Counted from the first letter of the stretch, positions 31,196-39,293 are shown. The stretch is 64,000 nt of DNA from Aromatoleum toluvorans (GCF_012910905.1 NZ_WTVN01000024.1:1-64000); one strand, 5' to 3'. Notes: generated by a model not told the origin, from the letters alone. Numbers and translations: made by a program.

Positions 31196-31834
31196 ATGCG
31201 TCTGACCAGCAGTTTCGACGACAACCGGCGCCTGCCGGACAACATCGCCTTCGCGATGGCCGATCCTGAACGGCGGTTTCGCTTCGGCGCCAACCGCAAT
31301 CCCGGCCTGACGTGGAGCGATCCGCCGGCCGGTACGCGATCCTTCGTGCTCACGTGCCACGATCCCGACGCGCCGAGCCGTTTCGAGCACATCAATCGCG
31401 AGGACTTCGTGATTCCCGAGGCGATGCCGCGGATCGATTTCTTCCACTGGGTGCTCGTCGATCTGCGCCCCGCGTGCCGCGGGTTTGCCGAGGGCGAATT
31501 CTCGAGCGGCGTCATGCCGCGCGGTAAACCCGGCCCAGCGACGCGGTTCGGCGCGCGGCACGGACTCAACGACTTCACGCGCGGTTTCGCCGGCGACGCG
31601 CACATGGCGGGCGACTACTTTGGCTACGACGGTCCGTGCCCGCCGTGGAACGACGAGCGCGTGCACCGTTACGTGTTCACGCTGTACGCCGTGGATCTGG
31701 AGCGCTGCCCGGTCGAAGGGCGATTCACCGGCCCTGATGTGCTACGGGCCATCCAGGGGCATGTCCTCGGCGAGGCCTCATTGACGGGGCGGTATGCGCT
31801 TAATCCCTGCGCAGCGCTGACTGAGGTGGCGTGA
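31196..31834 (+). CDS. YbhB/PEBP-family protein at the end of the bbs operon
   Basis: A 212-residue protein of the phosphatidylethanolamine-binding/Raf-kinase-inhibitor-like fold. The ligand pocket motifs are visible in NRNPGLTWSDPPAGTRSFVLTCHDPDAP and, later, in the FHWVLVDL and YDGPCPPWNDERVHRYVFTLYAVD segments. Bacterial members are soluble and of uncertain function; anion binding in a small pocket is the family norm. It follows bbsH by 65 bases, the same strand, and is probably the last gene of the operon. A role in holding a CoA-free aromatic acid or a membrane lipid is possible but unproven. Homologues in other toluene degraders carry a late bbs letter, which I do not assign. Confidence 0.78.
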   Translation: MRLTSSFDDNRRLPDNIAFAMADPERRFRFGANRNPGLTWSDPPAGTRSFVLTCHDPDAPSRFEHINREDFVIPEAMPRIDFFHWVLVDLRPACRGFAEGEFSSGVMPRGKPGPATRFGARHGLNDFTRGFAGDAHMAGDYFGYDGPCPPWNDERVHRYVFTLYAVDLERCPVEGRFTGPDVLRAIQGHVLGEASLTGRYALNPCAALTEVA

Positions 31835-31905
31835 ATCAATAACTGCGACTGTGTGGCTCCACGTTTTTCTTGCGCAGTTAAACGCGGAGTTATACAGTCC
31901 TGGTT

Positions 31906-32448
31906 ATGGCACACATCACAACCAGCGTTGAATACGCGATCCATTGTCTCTTGTGGCTCGCCGGCTCCGACGGCAGAGCCCTGAGCAGCCGGGACCTCGC
32001 GGACCTGCAGGGGATCTCCTCCAGTTTCCTGGCAAAGATCCTGCCGAAGCTGGAAAAGGCGGGCATCGTCGTCGCGAACGAAGGCGTTCGTGGCGGGTAC
32101 CGCCTTTCACGACCGCCCGAGCAGATCAGTTTTCTTCAGATCGTCGATGCCATCGAAGGCGAAAAGCCGCTGTTCGATTGCCAGGAAATCCGGGATCGCT
32201 GCGCAGTCTTCGATGACGAGGCTCCCCAGTGGGCCGTCTCTGGCGTCTGCGCGATCCACGCCGTCATGCTGAAGGCCGAACAGGCGATGCGGGCAGAGCT
32301 GGCCGCGAATACCCTGGCCGATGTCGCCACCTCCTTCGAGCGCAAGGCGCCCGCCGAATTCATCGTCAAGGTCCACGACTGGGTCAGCGACCGTATCGAG
32401 AGCCGCAAACCGGGACGTCCCCCCAAGGCCTCCAAGCCGCCTTCCTGA
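31906..32448 (+). CDS. Rrf2-family transcriptional regulator with conserved cysteines
   Basis: A 180-residue regulator. N-terminal winged helix-turn-helix (ITTSVEYAIHCLLWLA ... SFLAKILPKLEKAGIV ... GVRGGYRLSRPPEQISFLQIVDAIEG) is diagnostic of Rrf2. Three cysteines follow in the order of the family's iron-sulphur or redox site (DCQEIRDRC, then VSGVC), so it may sense oxidants, NO or Fe-S status. The start has no Shine-Dalgarno sequence, and a TATACA hexamer lies only ten bases upstream, suggesting a leaderless message. It most likely controls the flavoprotein gene that follows. Confidence 0.85.
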   Translation: MAHITTSVEYAIHCLLWLAGSDGRALSSRDLADLQGISSSFLAKILPKLEKAGIVVANEGVRGGYRLSRPPEQISFLQIVDAIEGEKPLFDCQEIRDRCAVFDDEAPQWAVSGVCAIHAVMLKAEQAMRAELAANTLADVATSFERKAPAEFIVKVHDWVSDRIESRKPGRPPKASKPPS

Positions 32449-32584
32449 CACGACCCAGGCGGGGCTCCCCCAACAACACCGTTCAGATCTGAGTCACGGT
32501 CCTTCGCCGGACGGGCCGTGAGCGTGCTGTCGCGCCTACGCGGCAGGGATTCCTTCGTCCGGAATTCTGAAAAGGAAAACAGCA

Positions 32585-33793
32585 ATGCGAAAACACATCC
32601 TTATCGCCGGCTCGGGCTTCGCCGGCACCTGGGCCGCGATCTCGGCTGCTCGCGCGGTCGCGCTGGCGGGGAAGGAAGTGGAGGTCGCCATCACCGTCGT
32701 TTCACCTTCCGCGAACCTCGTGATCCGCCCCCGTCTCTATGAGGCGGCGATCGAGGACATGAACCCGGACATCAAGCCTTTGCTCGACGCGGTCGGCGTG
32801 CAGCACGTGGCGGGCACCGTGACCGAAATCAGGTCTGACGCGCACCAGGTCACCGTTGCCGGGGCCGATGGCCACGCGGTGCCGATGCACTACGACAAGT
32901 TCGTGCTTGCCGCGGGCAGCCAGCTGTTCACACCGCCCATTCCGGGCCTCCACGAACATTCGTTCAACGTGGACCAACTGGAAAATGCGCGGAAACTCGA
33001 AGCCCACATCAAATCGCTGCCGACCCGTTCGCCGACCAAGGCGCGCAACACCGTGGTGATCGCAGGAAGCGGGTTGACCGGCATCGAGACTGCGGCGGAC
33101 ATGGGGGGGCGATTGAAGGCAGTGCTGGGTGACGATGCGGGAATCCGGGTCATTCTGGTCGAGCAGGCATCGACTATCGCCCCGCACCTGAGCGCCGCCG
33201 CCCGCGCCGTGGTCGAGGAGGCGCTTGGCGAGTGCGGCGTCGAGTTCAAGGTCGGTGCCGCCGTCGCGTCGATCGACGCGCAGGGCATCGAGCTGTCGTC
33301 GGGGGAGCGTGTCGAGAGCGACACCATTGTCTGGACTGCCGGTGCAAGGGCGCATGCCCTGGCCGCTCAGATACCCGGAGAACATGATCGACTCGGCCGG
33401 CTGGTCGCCGACGCCTGCTTGCATGCCCACGGTACGGCCGATATTTTCGTGACCGGCGATGTCGCCCGCGCGGCCTCGGACGATCTCGGCCACTTCGCCC
33501 TGATGTCCTGCCAGCACGCGATGAGTCTCGGCCGCGTCGCCGGTCATAACGCGGCCGCGGAACTGGTCGGTCTGCCGCTGCACGCCTATAGCCAGCCGAA
33601 GTATGTGACGTGCCTGGACCTGGGCCCTTGGGGTGCACTCTACACCGAGGGTTGGGACCAGCAAGTCTCCCTGGTGCGGGACGATGCCAAGTCACTCAAG
33701 CGCGAAATCACGACGAAATGGATTTATCCGCCGGCTCCGGATCGCGAGGCGGCTTTTGCGGTCGCCAATCCCGATTTCGTCATCGTCCCGTGA
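32585..33793 (+). CDS. NDH-2-like FAD/NAD(P)-dependent oxidoreductase
   Basis: A 402-residue pyridine-nucleotide-disulphide-fold flavoprotein. The FAD-binding motif AGSGFAGTW lies at about 7-15 and the NAD-binding motif VIAGSGLTGIETA at about 157-169. The second FAD contact is in ADIFVTGDVARA. No redox-active CxxC is visible, so it fits a type II NADH:quinone oxidoreductase or a ferredoxin-reductase-like enzyme rather than a disulphide reductase. It follows the Rrf2 regulator by 136 bases and lies between the two toluene operons. A role in electron flow to quinone or in redox protection during anaerobic growth is possible. Confidence 0.82.
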   Translation: MRKHILIAGSGFAGTWAAISAARAVALAGKEVEVAITVVSPSANLVIRPRLYEAAIEDMNPDIKPLLDAVGVQHVAGTVTEIRSDAHQVTVAGADGHAVPMHYDKFVLAAGSQLFTPPIPGLHEHSFNVDQLENARKLEAHIKSLPTRSPTKARNTVVIAGSGLTGIETAADMGGRLKAVLGDDAGIRVILVEQASTIAPHLSAAARAVVEEALGECGVEFKVGAAVASIDAQGIELSSGERVESDTIVWTAGARAHALAAQIPGEHDRLGRLVADACLHAHGTADIFVTGDVARAASDDLGHFALMSCQHAMSLGRVAGHNAAAELVGLPLHAYSQPKYVTCLDLGPWGALYTEGWDQQVSLVRDDAKSLKREITTKWIYPPAPDREAAFAVANPDFVIVP

Positions 33794-33815
33794 GCGCTCT
33801 CCGAATCTTCCGATG

Positions 33816-33838
33816 CTGGGCGCGGTTATCGCGCCCAG
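33816..33838. terminator. Hairpin between convergent operons
   Basis: A perfect 9-bp stem (CTGGGCGCG/CGCGCCCAG) with GTTAT loop sits between the end of the flavoprotein gene and the end of the leftward amidohydrolase gene, overlapping the latter's last codons. No T-run follows on either strand. A bidirectional stop is likely. Confidence 0.6.
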
Positions 33839-35382
33839 ACGATCTTCCCGCCGATCAGCGTCATGACGATCTGCGCACGCGAGAGATCGTCGGGCGTCGC
33901 CCACTCTCCCGCGCCTTCGACAAGGACGAGGTCGGCACGCCGGCCCGCTTCGATCGTTCCCGTCGCATCCTCCTCCCCGGCCGCATACGCTCCGCCCCAG
34001 GTATAGAGGCGCAGCGCGTCGGCGAGGGGGATTGATTCCTCCGGCGCAACGCAGTACCCCGCAGCGTCACGTCGTGTGACGGCCGCTTTCAGGCCTTCGA
34101 GCGGCGCGCAGGGGACGAGCGGCGCGTCGGAGCCGAACGCGAGCGGGATGCCGTGATGCAGGAACGAACGGAATGGAAACAGCGGGGGCCGTGCCGGGTC
34201 CGGTGCGCGCGCGTGCAGCGCGGGCGCGGCCAGCGGCAGTAGTGCGGGCTGCGCGACGACGACCGCACCGCTCGCGGCGACGCGGTCCATCCATTCGGGC
34301 GGGCAGGCGGGACAGTGTTCGAAGCGCGGGCGCAGGCGGGGCGCGAGGCCGGCGGCGTCGAGCCACGCGAGCGTGTTCAGCGAGCGGTCGAGCAGCGTGG
34401 GGTCCGGCACGTGGAAGGCGAGCTGGAAGCCGGCGCCGTGGGCGGCCAGCGCGACCGCGTCGAGCAGGTCTTGCGGCGGGTTCGCGTCGCCCGTGCTTTC
34501 GTCGAGCGCGATTTTCGCTGCGCCTAGGCGCAACTCGCCGGGCGGGCAGTCGGGATGGACGCTGCCAGTACGCATCCCCGACGCGGCGAATTCGGCCACG
34601 CTGTCGGCGCCCGCGCACAGCGATACGCGCGGGCTGACGAGGCCGCGGCGTTTGTAATCGGCCATCGCGTGCCAGTGTGCGGGCGTGTTCGACCAGCTCG
34701 TGTCCTGCAAGGACGTGATGCCGGATTCGAGGAAGATGCGGTCGGCCGTGCGCAGGCCCGCTTCGATCTCATCGGAGGCAAGGGGTGGGATTGCGGCGGC
34801 CACCTGCGCATGGTTGCCCGAGACGATGCCGTTGAGGCGGCCGGTTGTTGGATCGCGGTGTACGCTCCCCGCATCGGAGGACTCCGCCGTTTCGTCGATG
34901 CCGCACAGCGCCAGTGCCCGGCTGTTGAGCACGCAGTGCTGCCCGGCGTGCTCCACCACGATCACCGGCTGCCCCGGGGCGGCGAGGTCGAGTTCCCAGC
35001 GCGTCGGAAGCCGTTGCTCGGCGAGGCGGGCCGGGTCGCAATTGGCCGCCCGCAGCCAGTGCCCGTAACCCGTCGTGGCCGCACGGGATCGTAGTGCGTC
35101 GATGAGGCCGGCGATGTCGCGCAGCGGCGAGCAATCGATGTAGCGCGTCGTCATCGCAAAGGCGACCGGATGGCAGTGCGCGTCGTTGAATCCGGGAATG
35201 ACGGTCGCGCCCCGGCAGTCGACGAGTTTCGTGTGCGGCCCGGTGAGGGTGGGGCGCGCGGCGCGGTCGCCGACGTACAGGATGCGGCCGTCCCGGATCG
35301 CGATCAGGTCATCGCCGCGTCTCCCGGCCATCCACTCCGGCGTGAAGGCGACAAGGTTGTCCAGGATCAGGTCGGCGTTCAT
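33826..35382 (-). CDS. Amidohydrolase family 3 (YtcJ-like) protein
   Basis: A 518-residue metal-dependent hydrolase of the amidohydrolase-3/YtcJ type. Metal ligands are seen in FNDAHCHPVAF near residue 65, and the C-terminal metal Asp in LAFGSDAPLVP, followed by TWGGAYAAGEEDATGTIEAGRRADLVLVE, the family end. Substrate is unknown; relatives cleave amides of aryl or alkyl acids. It starts in the last codon of the epimerase gene (ATGA overlap), so it is translated from the long bss message or from a local one. It is odd in a toluene pathway: the known route needs no amidohydrolase. Confidence 0.82.
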   Translation of the reverse strand: MNADLILDNLVAFTPEWMAGRRGDDLIAIRDGRILYVGDRAARPTLTGPHTKLVDCRGATVIPGFNDAHCHPVAFAMTTRYIDCSPLRDIAGLIDALRSRAATTGYGHWLRAANCDPARLAEQRLPTRWELDLAAPGQPVIVVEHAGQHCVLNSRALALCGIDETAESSDAGSVHRDPTTGRLNGIVSGNHAQVAAAIPPLASDEIEAGLRTADRIFLESGITSLQDTSWSNTPAHWHAMADYKRRGLVSPRVSLCAGADSVAEFAASGMRTGSVHPDCPPGELRLGAAKIALDESTGDANPPQDLLDAVALAAHGAGFQLAFHVPDPTLLDRSLNTLAWLDAAGLAPRLRPRFEHCPACPPEWMDRVAASGAVVVAQPALLPLAAPALHARAPDPARPPLFPFRSFLHHGIPLAFGSDAPLVPCAPLEGLKAAVTRRDAAGYCVAPEESIPLADALRLYTWGGAYAAGEEDATGTIEAGRRADLVLVEGAGEWATPDDLSRAQIVMTLIGGKIVWAR

Positions 35383-36323
35383 TGCACGCCGGCTGCGGCC
35401 GCCTCGCGCCGTTTTACCGTCAAGTAGTACTTGAGGGCTTCGCGCAGCCCGGTGCGGAACGGGGTGTGCTCGAAGTCGAACAGGCGGTCGATCTTTGCGC
35501 CGTCATAGACCAGATCCTCGTCGATGGGGAAGGGCAGCGTAAGGTTCCGGCGCGCGATCTCCGCGACAGGCAGGTGGAGCGTCTCGACCGCCTTGCCGGT
35601 GATTTCGCCCAGCACTTCGGCGATGCGGGCGTAGGACACCGGCTCGCCCGAGGCCAGATTGAAGGTTTCGCCGAACGCGCGCGGCTCGCCGATGCACTGC
35701 CAGATCAGATGCGCCATGTCGACGACCCAGACGAAGTTGAACACGGACGTATCCGGTTCGGGAACGACGATGGGCTCGCGGTTGCGCAGGCGGTCGAAGA
35801 AGTAGGTCTCGCGCGGCGCGTAATTGTAATAGCCGTAGACGATGGCCGGCCGTAGCACCGTCAGTGCGATGCCGAGCCGCTCGCAAGCACGGTGCGCGGC
35901 CTGCTCGGCGAGGCATTTTTGATAACCGTACTCGGCATATTCGCCCAGTTCCGGCTGCGGACCGTCGAGAGTCGGCGCGTTCTCGTCCAAGGGCAGGCGC
36001 CCCCCCTTGCGGTAGACGGTCGTGGTGCTGACCAGCAGATACTGCCGCACCGTTCCGCGCAGGTTGTCGAGCAGGGTCTCCACGTGCGCCGGCGTGTAGG
36101 CGCAGAAGTCGACGACCGCGGCCCATTCGCCAGCCGGAATCCCGTCGCGCACCTGTCCCGCCCGCTCGCGGTCGCCGACATGCTCGGTGACGCTGTCCAT
36201 GCGCAAGGGCAGGTTGCCGCGGTTGAACACATGAATCTCCGCGCCCGGGAGCTTCAGCGCTTCCTCGACAAAGACGCGCCCGCAGAAATAGCTGCCCCCG
36301 ATCACCAATACCCGTTTAGACAT
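35379..36323 (-). CDS. Extended SDR (NAD-dependent epimerase/dehydratase-like) protein
   Basis: A 314-residue extended short-chain dehydrogenase with the nucleotide motif VIGGSYFCGR at the N-terminus. The catalytic triad positions appear as VSTTTVY and a YGYQK pair (Tyr about 130, Lys about 134). The family acts on sugar nucleotides or related carbonyls; the substrate here is unknown. It starts 22 bases after the DUF4037 gene and overlaps the amidohydrolase start, so it belongs to the tail of the bss unit. In related strains bss genes are lettered beyond H, but I do not assign a letter. Confidence 0.78.
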   Translation of the reverse strand: MSKRVLVIGGSYFCGRVFVEEALKLPGAEIHVFNRGNLPLRMDSVTEHVGDRERAGQVRDGIPAGEWAAVVDFCAYTPAHVETLLDNLRGTVRQYLLVSTTTVYRKGGRLPLDENAPTLDGPQPELGEYAEYGYQKCLAEQAAHRACERLGIALTVLRPAIVYGYYNYAPRETYFFDRLRNREPIVVPEPDTSVFNFVWVVDMAHLIWQCIGEPRAFGETFNLASGEPVSYARIAEVLGEITGKAVETLHLPVAEIARRNLTLPFPIDEDLVYDGAKIDRLFDFEHTPFRTGLREALKYYLTVKRREAAAAGVQ

Positions 36324-36345
36324 ATGGGACTCCCCCGGTGGTGCT

Positions 36346-37269
36346 TCAGCCCACCAGTACGCTCAGGCGCCGCAGGGCCGGATCCTGGATGTGTTCGTGG
36401 ATGAGCGGACCGTGATCGACGAGAAAGGGGCTGTCGGAACCGGTCAGCCCTTCGGCCTGCAGTTCGGCCACGGTCACTGCGCACAGCGCGTCCATGTGCT
36501 CGCGCTTCTCGTCCGCGTCGGCCGTGGACATCATCGCGGCGATCCGCTCATGCACGATGCGGCCCAGTCGCGGCAGTGCCGGCAGGCTGCGGTGCCGCCA
36601 CTTGTAATACGGCGCATAGCGACGGTTCAGCAGATAGACCAGCGACATCAGATCGTTGCAGAACGAGGTTTCCGCATATTGCGCGACGAACGCTTCGCCG
36701 CGGACGAGCGCGCGCGTGAAGTTGTACTGGCCCGCCTGGCCGATCGACATGCAGCGCGCGGCGATCTTCGTGAGCCGGACGTCGTCGGGATAGAACGCGA
36801 GCAAGCGCCGCCGACGCTGCGAGAAATCGTCGAGCGGGTCGCGGAAGACGCGTCCGGAGGTGCAGGCCGCGAGGTACTTTTCCGGGATGCGCAGCCAATC
36901 GAAAAGCGTCTGTGGGCCGTCCGGATGGCCGAGGTACTGCTTGTACCAGGTTCCGGTCTGGAGCACGCCTACGCGCCCTTCGCCCCATTCGGTGGTCGAG
37001 CGTGCGAAGCCGTCGAAGAACTTCGGCAGACGGTCGTAGGCTTGCTGCAGCGACGCGCCAATCGCCGCGTAATCGTCTTCGCTCAGCCACAGACAGAATC
37101 CCGGCCCCCAATCGTGGTCGCGCGATTGCTCGTCGTCGAAACCGAGGCAGTCCGAGCCGTCGCCGGAGAGCCCGGCAGCGATGCGGTCGCGCCACGCGGC
37201 GAATTCGCCGGCTAGCAGGTCCCGGCCGTAACGGTCGAAATACCGTTCGGCGAGCGTCAAACCGTTCAT
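36346..37269 (-). CDS. DUF4037 protein with nucleotidyltransferase-like motif
   Basis: A 307-residue protein. The N-terminal third reads GLSGDGSDCLGFDDEQSRDHDW, which fits both the DUF4037 family and the general nucleotidyltransferase pattern (GS, then DxD about ten residues later). Such proteins may transfer NMP to a partner, but activity in this family is unproven. It overlaps the upstream fused DUF4258/YgiT gene by four bases (ATGA). DUF4037 and DUF4125 proteins, to my knowledge, occur together in several anaerobes; here the DUF4125 protein is BssG, encoded in the same direction. That makes a shared function in this operon likely. Confidence 0.75.
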   Translation of the reverse strand: MNGLTLAERYFDRYGRDLLAGEFAAWRDRIAAGLSGDGSDCLGFDDEQSRDHDWGPGFCLWLSEDDYAAIGASLQQAYDRLPKFFDGFARSTTEWGEGRVGVLQTGTWYKQYLGHPDGPQTLFDWLRIPEKYLAACTSGRVFRDPLDDFSQRRRRLLAFYPDDVRLTKIAARCMSIGQAGQYNFTRALVRGEAFVAQYAETSFCNDLMSLVYLLNRRYAPYYKWRHRSLPALPRLGRIVHERIAAMMSTADADEKREHMDALCAVTVAELQAEGLTGSDSPFLVDHGPLIHEHIQDPALRRLSVLVG

Positions 37270-37850
37270 GGCGCAATCGCGTAATCGATTACTTCAACTG
37301 TCTCGCTGCCGGTAAAGGCCTGCTCGGCAATCAGCGCATTCAGGCGTCGCCCGACCTCGGCAGCGACGTATTTCTCGCCGCACTGCTCGCACAGGCCGGC
37401 GGGCACCTTCTTGATGACATACATCCGGCCTTCCAGACGGTAGTCGAAATTGCCGACAGTCACCTGCTTGATGGCGCCGCCGCAGAAATAACAGGTCGTG
37501 GTCGAATCGGACATCGCCGGATCTCCGGGGGAACGCTGCAGGGCCGTGCGCCAGAAAGGGGGCGCGGGCACGTAGGCATGGATGACAGCGAGCCAGCCGT
37601 CGGTGCGTGGCGCTGCGACTGCATGCACCGGTTTGCGCTCGTGGACCGCGCACAGGAGGTAGGCCGGATCCCGCCCGGAGTGCCGGTGCTCCTCGATGAT
37701 GCGGCCGGAGCGCAGGGCTGTTTCGATTTGCGGCACGGCAATGTGCCCCGCCATCAGCGAACGGATCACGTGCTCGGACAGGACGTAGCGCGATTCGCCG
37801 GCGCGTGCGGCGATCCACGCGGTTTCTCGGCCGGGGGTGGGAAGGGGCAT
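37266..37850 (-). CDS. Fused DUF4258-YgiT zinc-finger protein
   Basis: A 194-residue protein; the ATG at 37850 was preferred over a TTG two codons upstream. The first half (HVIRSLMAGHIAVPQIETALRSGRIIEE ... YLLCAVHERKPVHAVAA) fits DUF4258, usually a small toxin-like protein. The second half, from an internal Met (AMSDSTTTCYFCGG), is a YgiT-type zinc finger with CYFCGG and CEQCGEKY, usually the antitoxin-side partner (MqsA N-terminus). In most genomes these are separate adjacent genes; here the frame is continuous, so they are fused, or the internal ATG gives a second short product. It overlaps the next gene by ATGA. Confidence 0.68.
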   Translation of the reverse strand: MPLPTPGRETAWIAARAGESRYVLSEHVIRSLMAGHIAVPQIETALRSGRIIEEHRHSGRDPAYLLCAVHERKPVHAVAAPRTDGWLAVIHAYVPAPPFWRTALQRSPGDPAMSDSTTTCYFCGGAIKQVTVGNFDYRLEGRMYVIKKVPAGLCEQCGEKYVAAEVGRRLNALIAEQAFTGSETVEVIDYAIAP

Positions 37851-37903
37851 AGGCAAAGCGGCGTCCGGGCCTTCAGCGGGCCGAGGGCCGAACGCGGTTC
37901 AGA

Positions 37904-38428
37904 TTATTGATAGACGCCGGTGAAAATTTCATTCTCGTCGGCAAACATCTTCCTAAATTTCGCGCGTGCATCCGCGCGCACGCGTTCGGCATGTTCATGA
38001 TCCAGCCCGCGCCCCTCAATCCATTTCTCCAGATTGACGCCGCCGGGCAGCCATTTCTCCAGCGTCTCCCGTTCATACATCCAGGCCTTGTCCCTTACGC
38101 CCAATGCGGCCAGGATTTCCCAGACCTCGTCCCTGGTTTCGTCGTGGCAATAGACGCACATGACGCAGCGGTTGAGCTGGAATTCGGTGATCAGCTTGCG
38201 GTCGTATTTGACAGCGGGAATTTTCTTTTCCTCGACATAGGGATCGAGCTTCCTCGCCAGTTCCTCGACTTCCTCGCGCAGGCCGAACACGAGCCATTTT
38301 CCCCAGTGCTCGAGATATTGCTTGTTGGTCAGCGGCTCGCCGCGCAGGGCGATGTAGTTGTATCGGTACTCGATGTGATCCAGGGGAACGACGAAGATGA
38401 AGTGCGATTCCGGCCGATCGACGATCAT
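37904..38428 (-). CDS. Uncharacterised bss-operon protein with CxxCxxC motif
   Basis: A 174-residue soluble protein of no family I recognise. The core has CVMCVYCHDETRDEV (about 95-108), three cysteines in CxxCxxC spacing plus a His, suited to zinc or an iron-sulphur cluster. N-terminal FIFVVPLDHIEYRYNYIALRG and many charged helices surround it. It begins 14 bases after the MoaD-like gene, with GGGAGG before the ATG, and is followed by the fused zinc-finger protein. Position suggests a helper for assembly or repair of benzylsuccinate synthase rather than a pathway enzyme; this is inference. Confidence 0.7.
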   Translation of the reverse strand: MIVDRPESHFIFVVPLDHIEYRYNYIALRGEPLTNKQYLEHWGKWLVFGLREEVEELARKLDPYVEEKKIPAVKYDRKLITEFQLNRCVMCVYCHDETRDEVWEILAALGVRDKAWMYERETLEKWLPGGVNLEKWIEGRGLDHEHAERVRADARAKFRKMFADENEIFTGVYQ

Positions 38429-38442
38429 GTGGCGCCTCCCGC

Positions 38443-38724
38443 TCAGCCGCCGGCAATGGCCGGAATCACGTTGACGACATCGCCGGCGTTCAGTCGGGTC
38501 TTCATGTCTTCGAGGTGAACAGCATTGCGACCATTGATGAAGACGACGAACTGGGGTGAGAGGCCGCCGTCGGCGTTCGACAGCGCCGCAGCGAAGCCCG
38601 GATTATGCTGATCGATCAAGCCGATCAATGTTGCGACCGTGGCGTCCGCCGGGGTGTCGAGGGCGAGCTCGCTTTGCTTGATGCCCAGTACGCCGAGCAG
38701 ATTCAGCCTGACGTCGATGTTCAT
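38443..38724 (-). CDS. bssH: MoaD/ThiS-like ubiquitin-fold protein ending in Gly-Gly (BssH position)
   Basis: A 93-residue protein with beta-grasp features: MNIDVRLNLLGVLG, a helix with TVATLIGLIDQHNP, VVFINGRNAVHLED, and a C-terminus DVVNVIPAIAGG. The terminal Gly-Gly is the hallmark of sulphur carriers MoaD and ThiS and of ubiquitin-like modifiers, which are activated as acyl-adenylates at that end. No ThiF/MoeB-type activating enzyme is present in the window. It starts within the end of bssG (ATGA) and is eighth in the order DCABEFGH, hence the letter. Whether it carries sulphur or modifies a protein is unknown. Confidence 0.78.
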   Translation of the reverse strand: MNIDVRLNLLGVLGIKQSELALDTPADATVATLIGLIDQHNPGFAAALSNADGGLSPQFVVFINGRNAVHLEDMKTRLNAGDVVNVIPAIAGG

Positions 38725-39293
38725 GCCGTTTCTCCGTATTTCAGCACGCTCTCGGCGTGATCCACGTCGCGATAGCCGTTCTTGCAGACCAGCCGATGCA
38801 GAGCCTCGACCGCGAGATTGCGGTTGGCGGCGACGGCGGCCTCGATATTCTCGAAATACAGCTGCAAGGTATGGTCGCCGTAGGTTTCCAGTTCGCAGCC
38901 GAGATAGATTCCGAAGTTCCGGCCGTCGCCGGTTTCATCCATGCTGCGGCAACAGCGCCGATACAGGGCGGGATAGCGGCGTTCCAACTCTTCCTGCCAA
39001 TTACTTTCCACGGTGACGATGATGTCGATCAACGGATTGTCTGACAGTGGTGGAATCAGCTTGTCCATGCGCGCGTATTTTTCTGCGAGCAGGTTACGTC
39101 CGGCGGCCTCGGCCTGTTCCAGGTCGGCCAGATAGGAGGCGAGCATTGGCCGCGTCCAGGTCTCGAACAGGCTGGAACGGATTGTCTTGAAGTTGTCGGG
39201 GGCGCTCTGGCAGGGGGCGTGCCGCGCGCTCCTGACACGGACGAACATCTGCCACTCGGCTGCCAGGATGTGGTCGAGCAGGGACGCGTTCAT
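38721..39293 (-). CDS. bssG: DUF4125-like protein (BssG position)
   Basis: A 190-residue all-helical protein. Segments LLDHILAAEWQMFVRV, CQSAPDNFKTIRSSLFETW, PMLASYLADLEQAE and AGRNLLAEKYARM fit the DUF4125 family seen mainly in anaerobes. No catalytic motif is evident. It overlaps bssF at its start and bssH at its end by four bases each, so it is made with both. The letter follows from operon order. Its frequent partner family, DUF4037, is encoded three genes downstream. Function unknown; a chaperone or modification role for the glycyl-radical enzyme is a guess. Confidence 0.75.
   Translation of the reverse strand: MNASLLDHILAAEWQMFVRVRSARHAPCQSAPDNFKTIRSSLFETWTRPMLASYLADLEQAEAAGRNLLAEKYARMDKLIPPLSDNPLIDIIVTVESNWQEELERRYPALYRRCCRSMDETGDGRNFGIYLGCELETYGDHTLQLYFENIEAAVAANRNLAVEALHRLVCKNGYRDVDHAESVLKYGETA

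Noticed and set aside
31835-31868. Terminator after the bbs operon
   Set aside because: GTGGCTCCAC followed by T residues is too small to form a stable stem; no convincing stop seen here.
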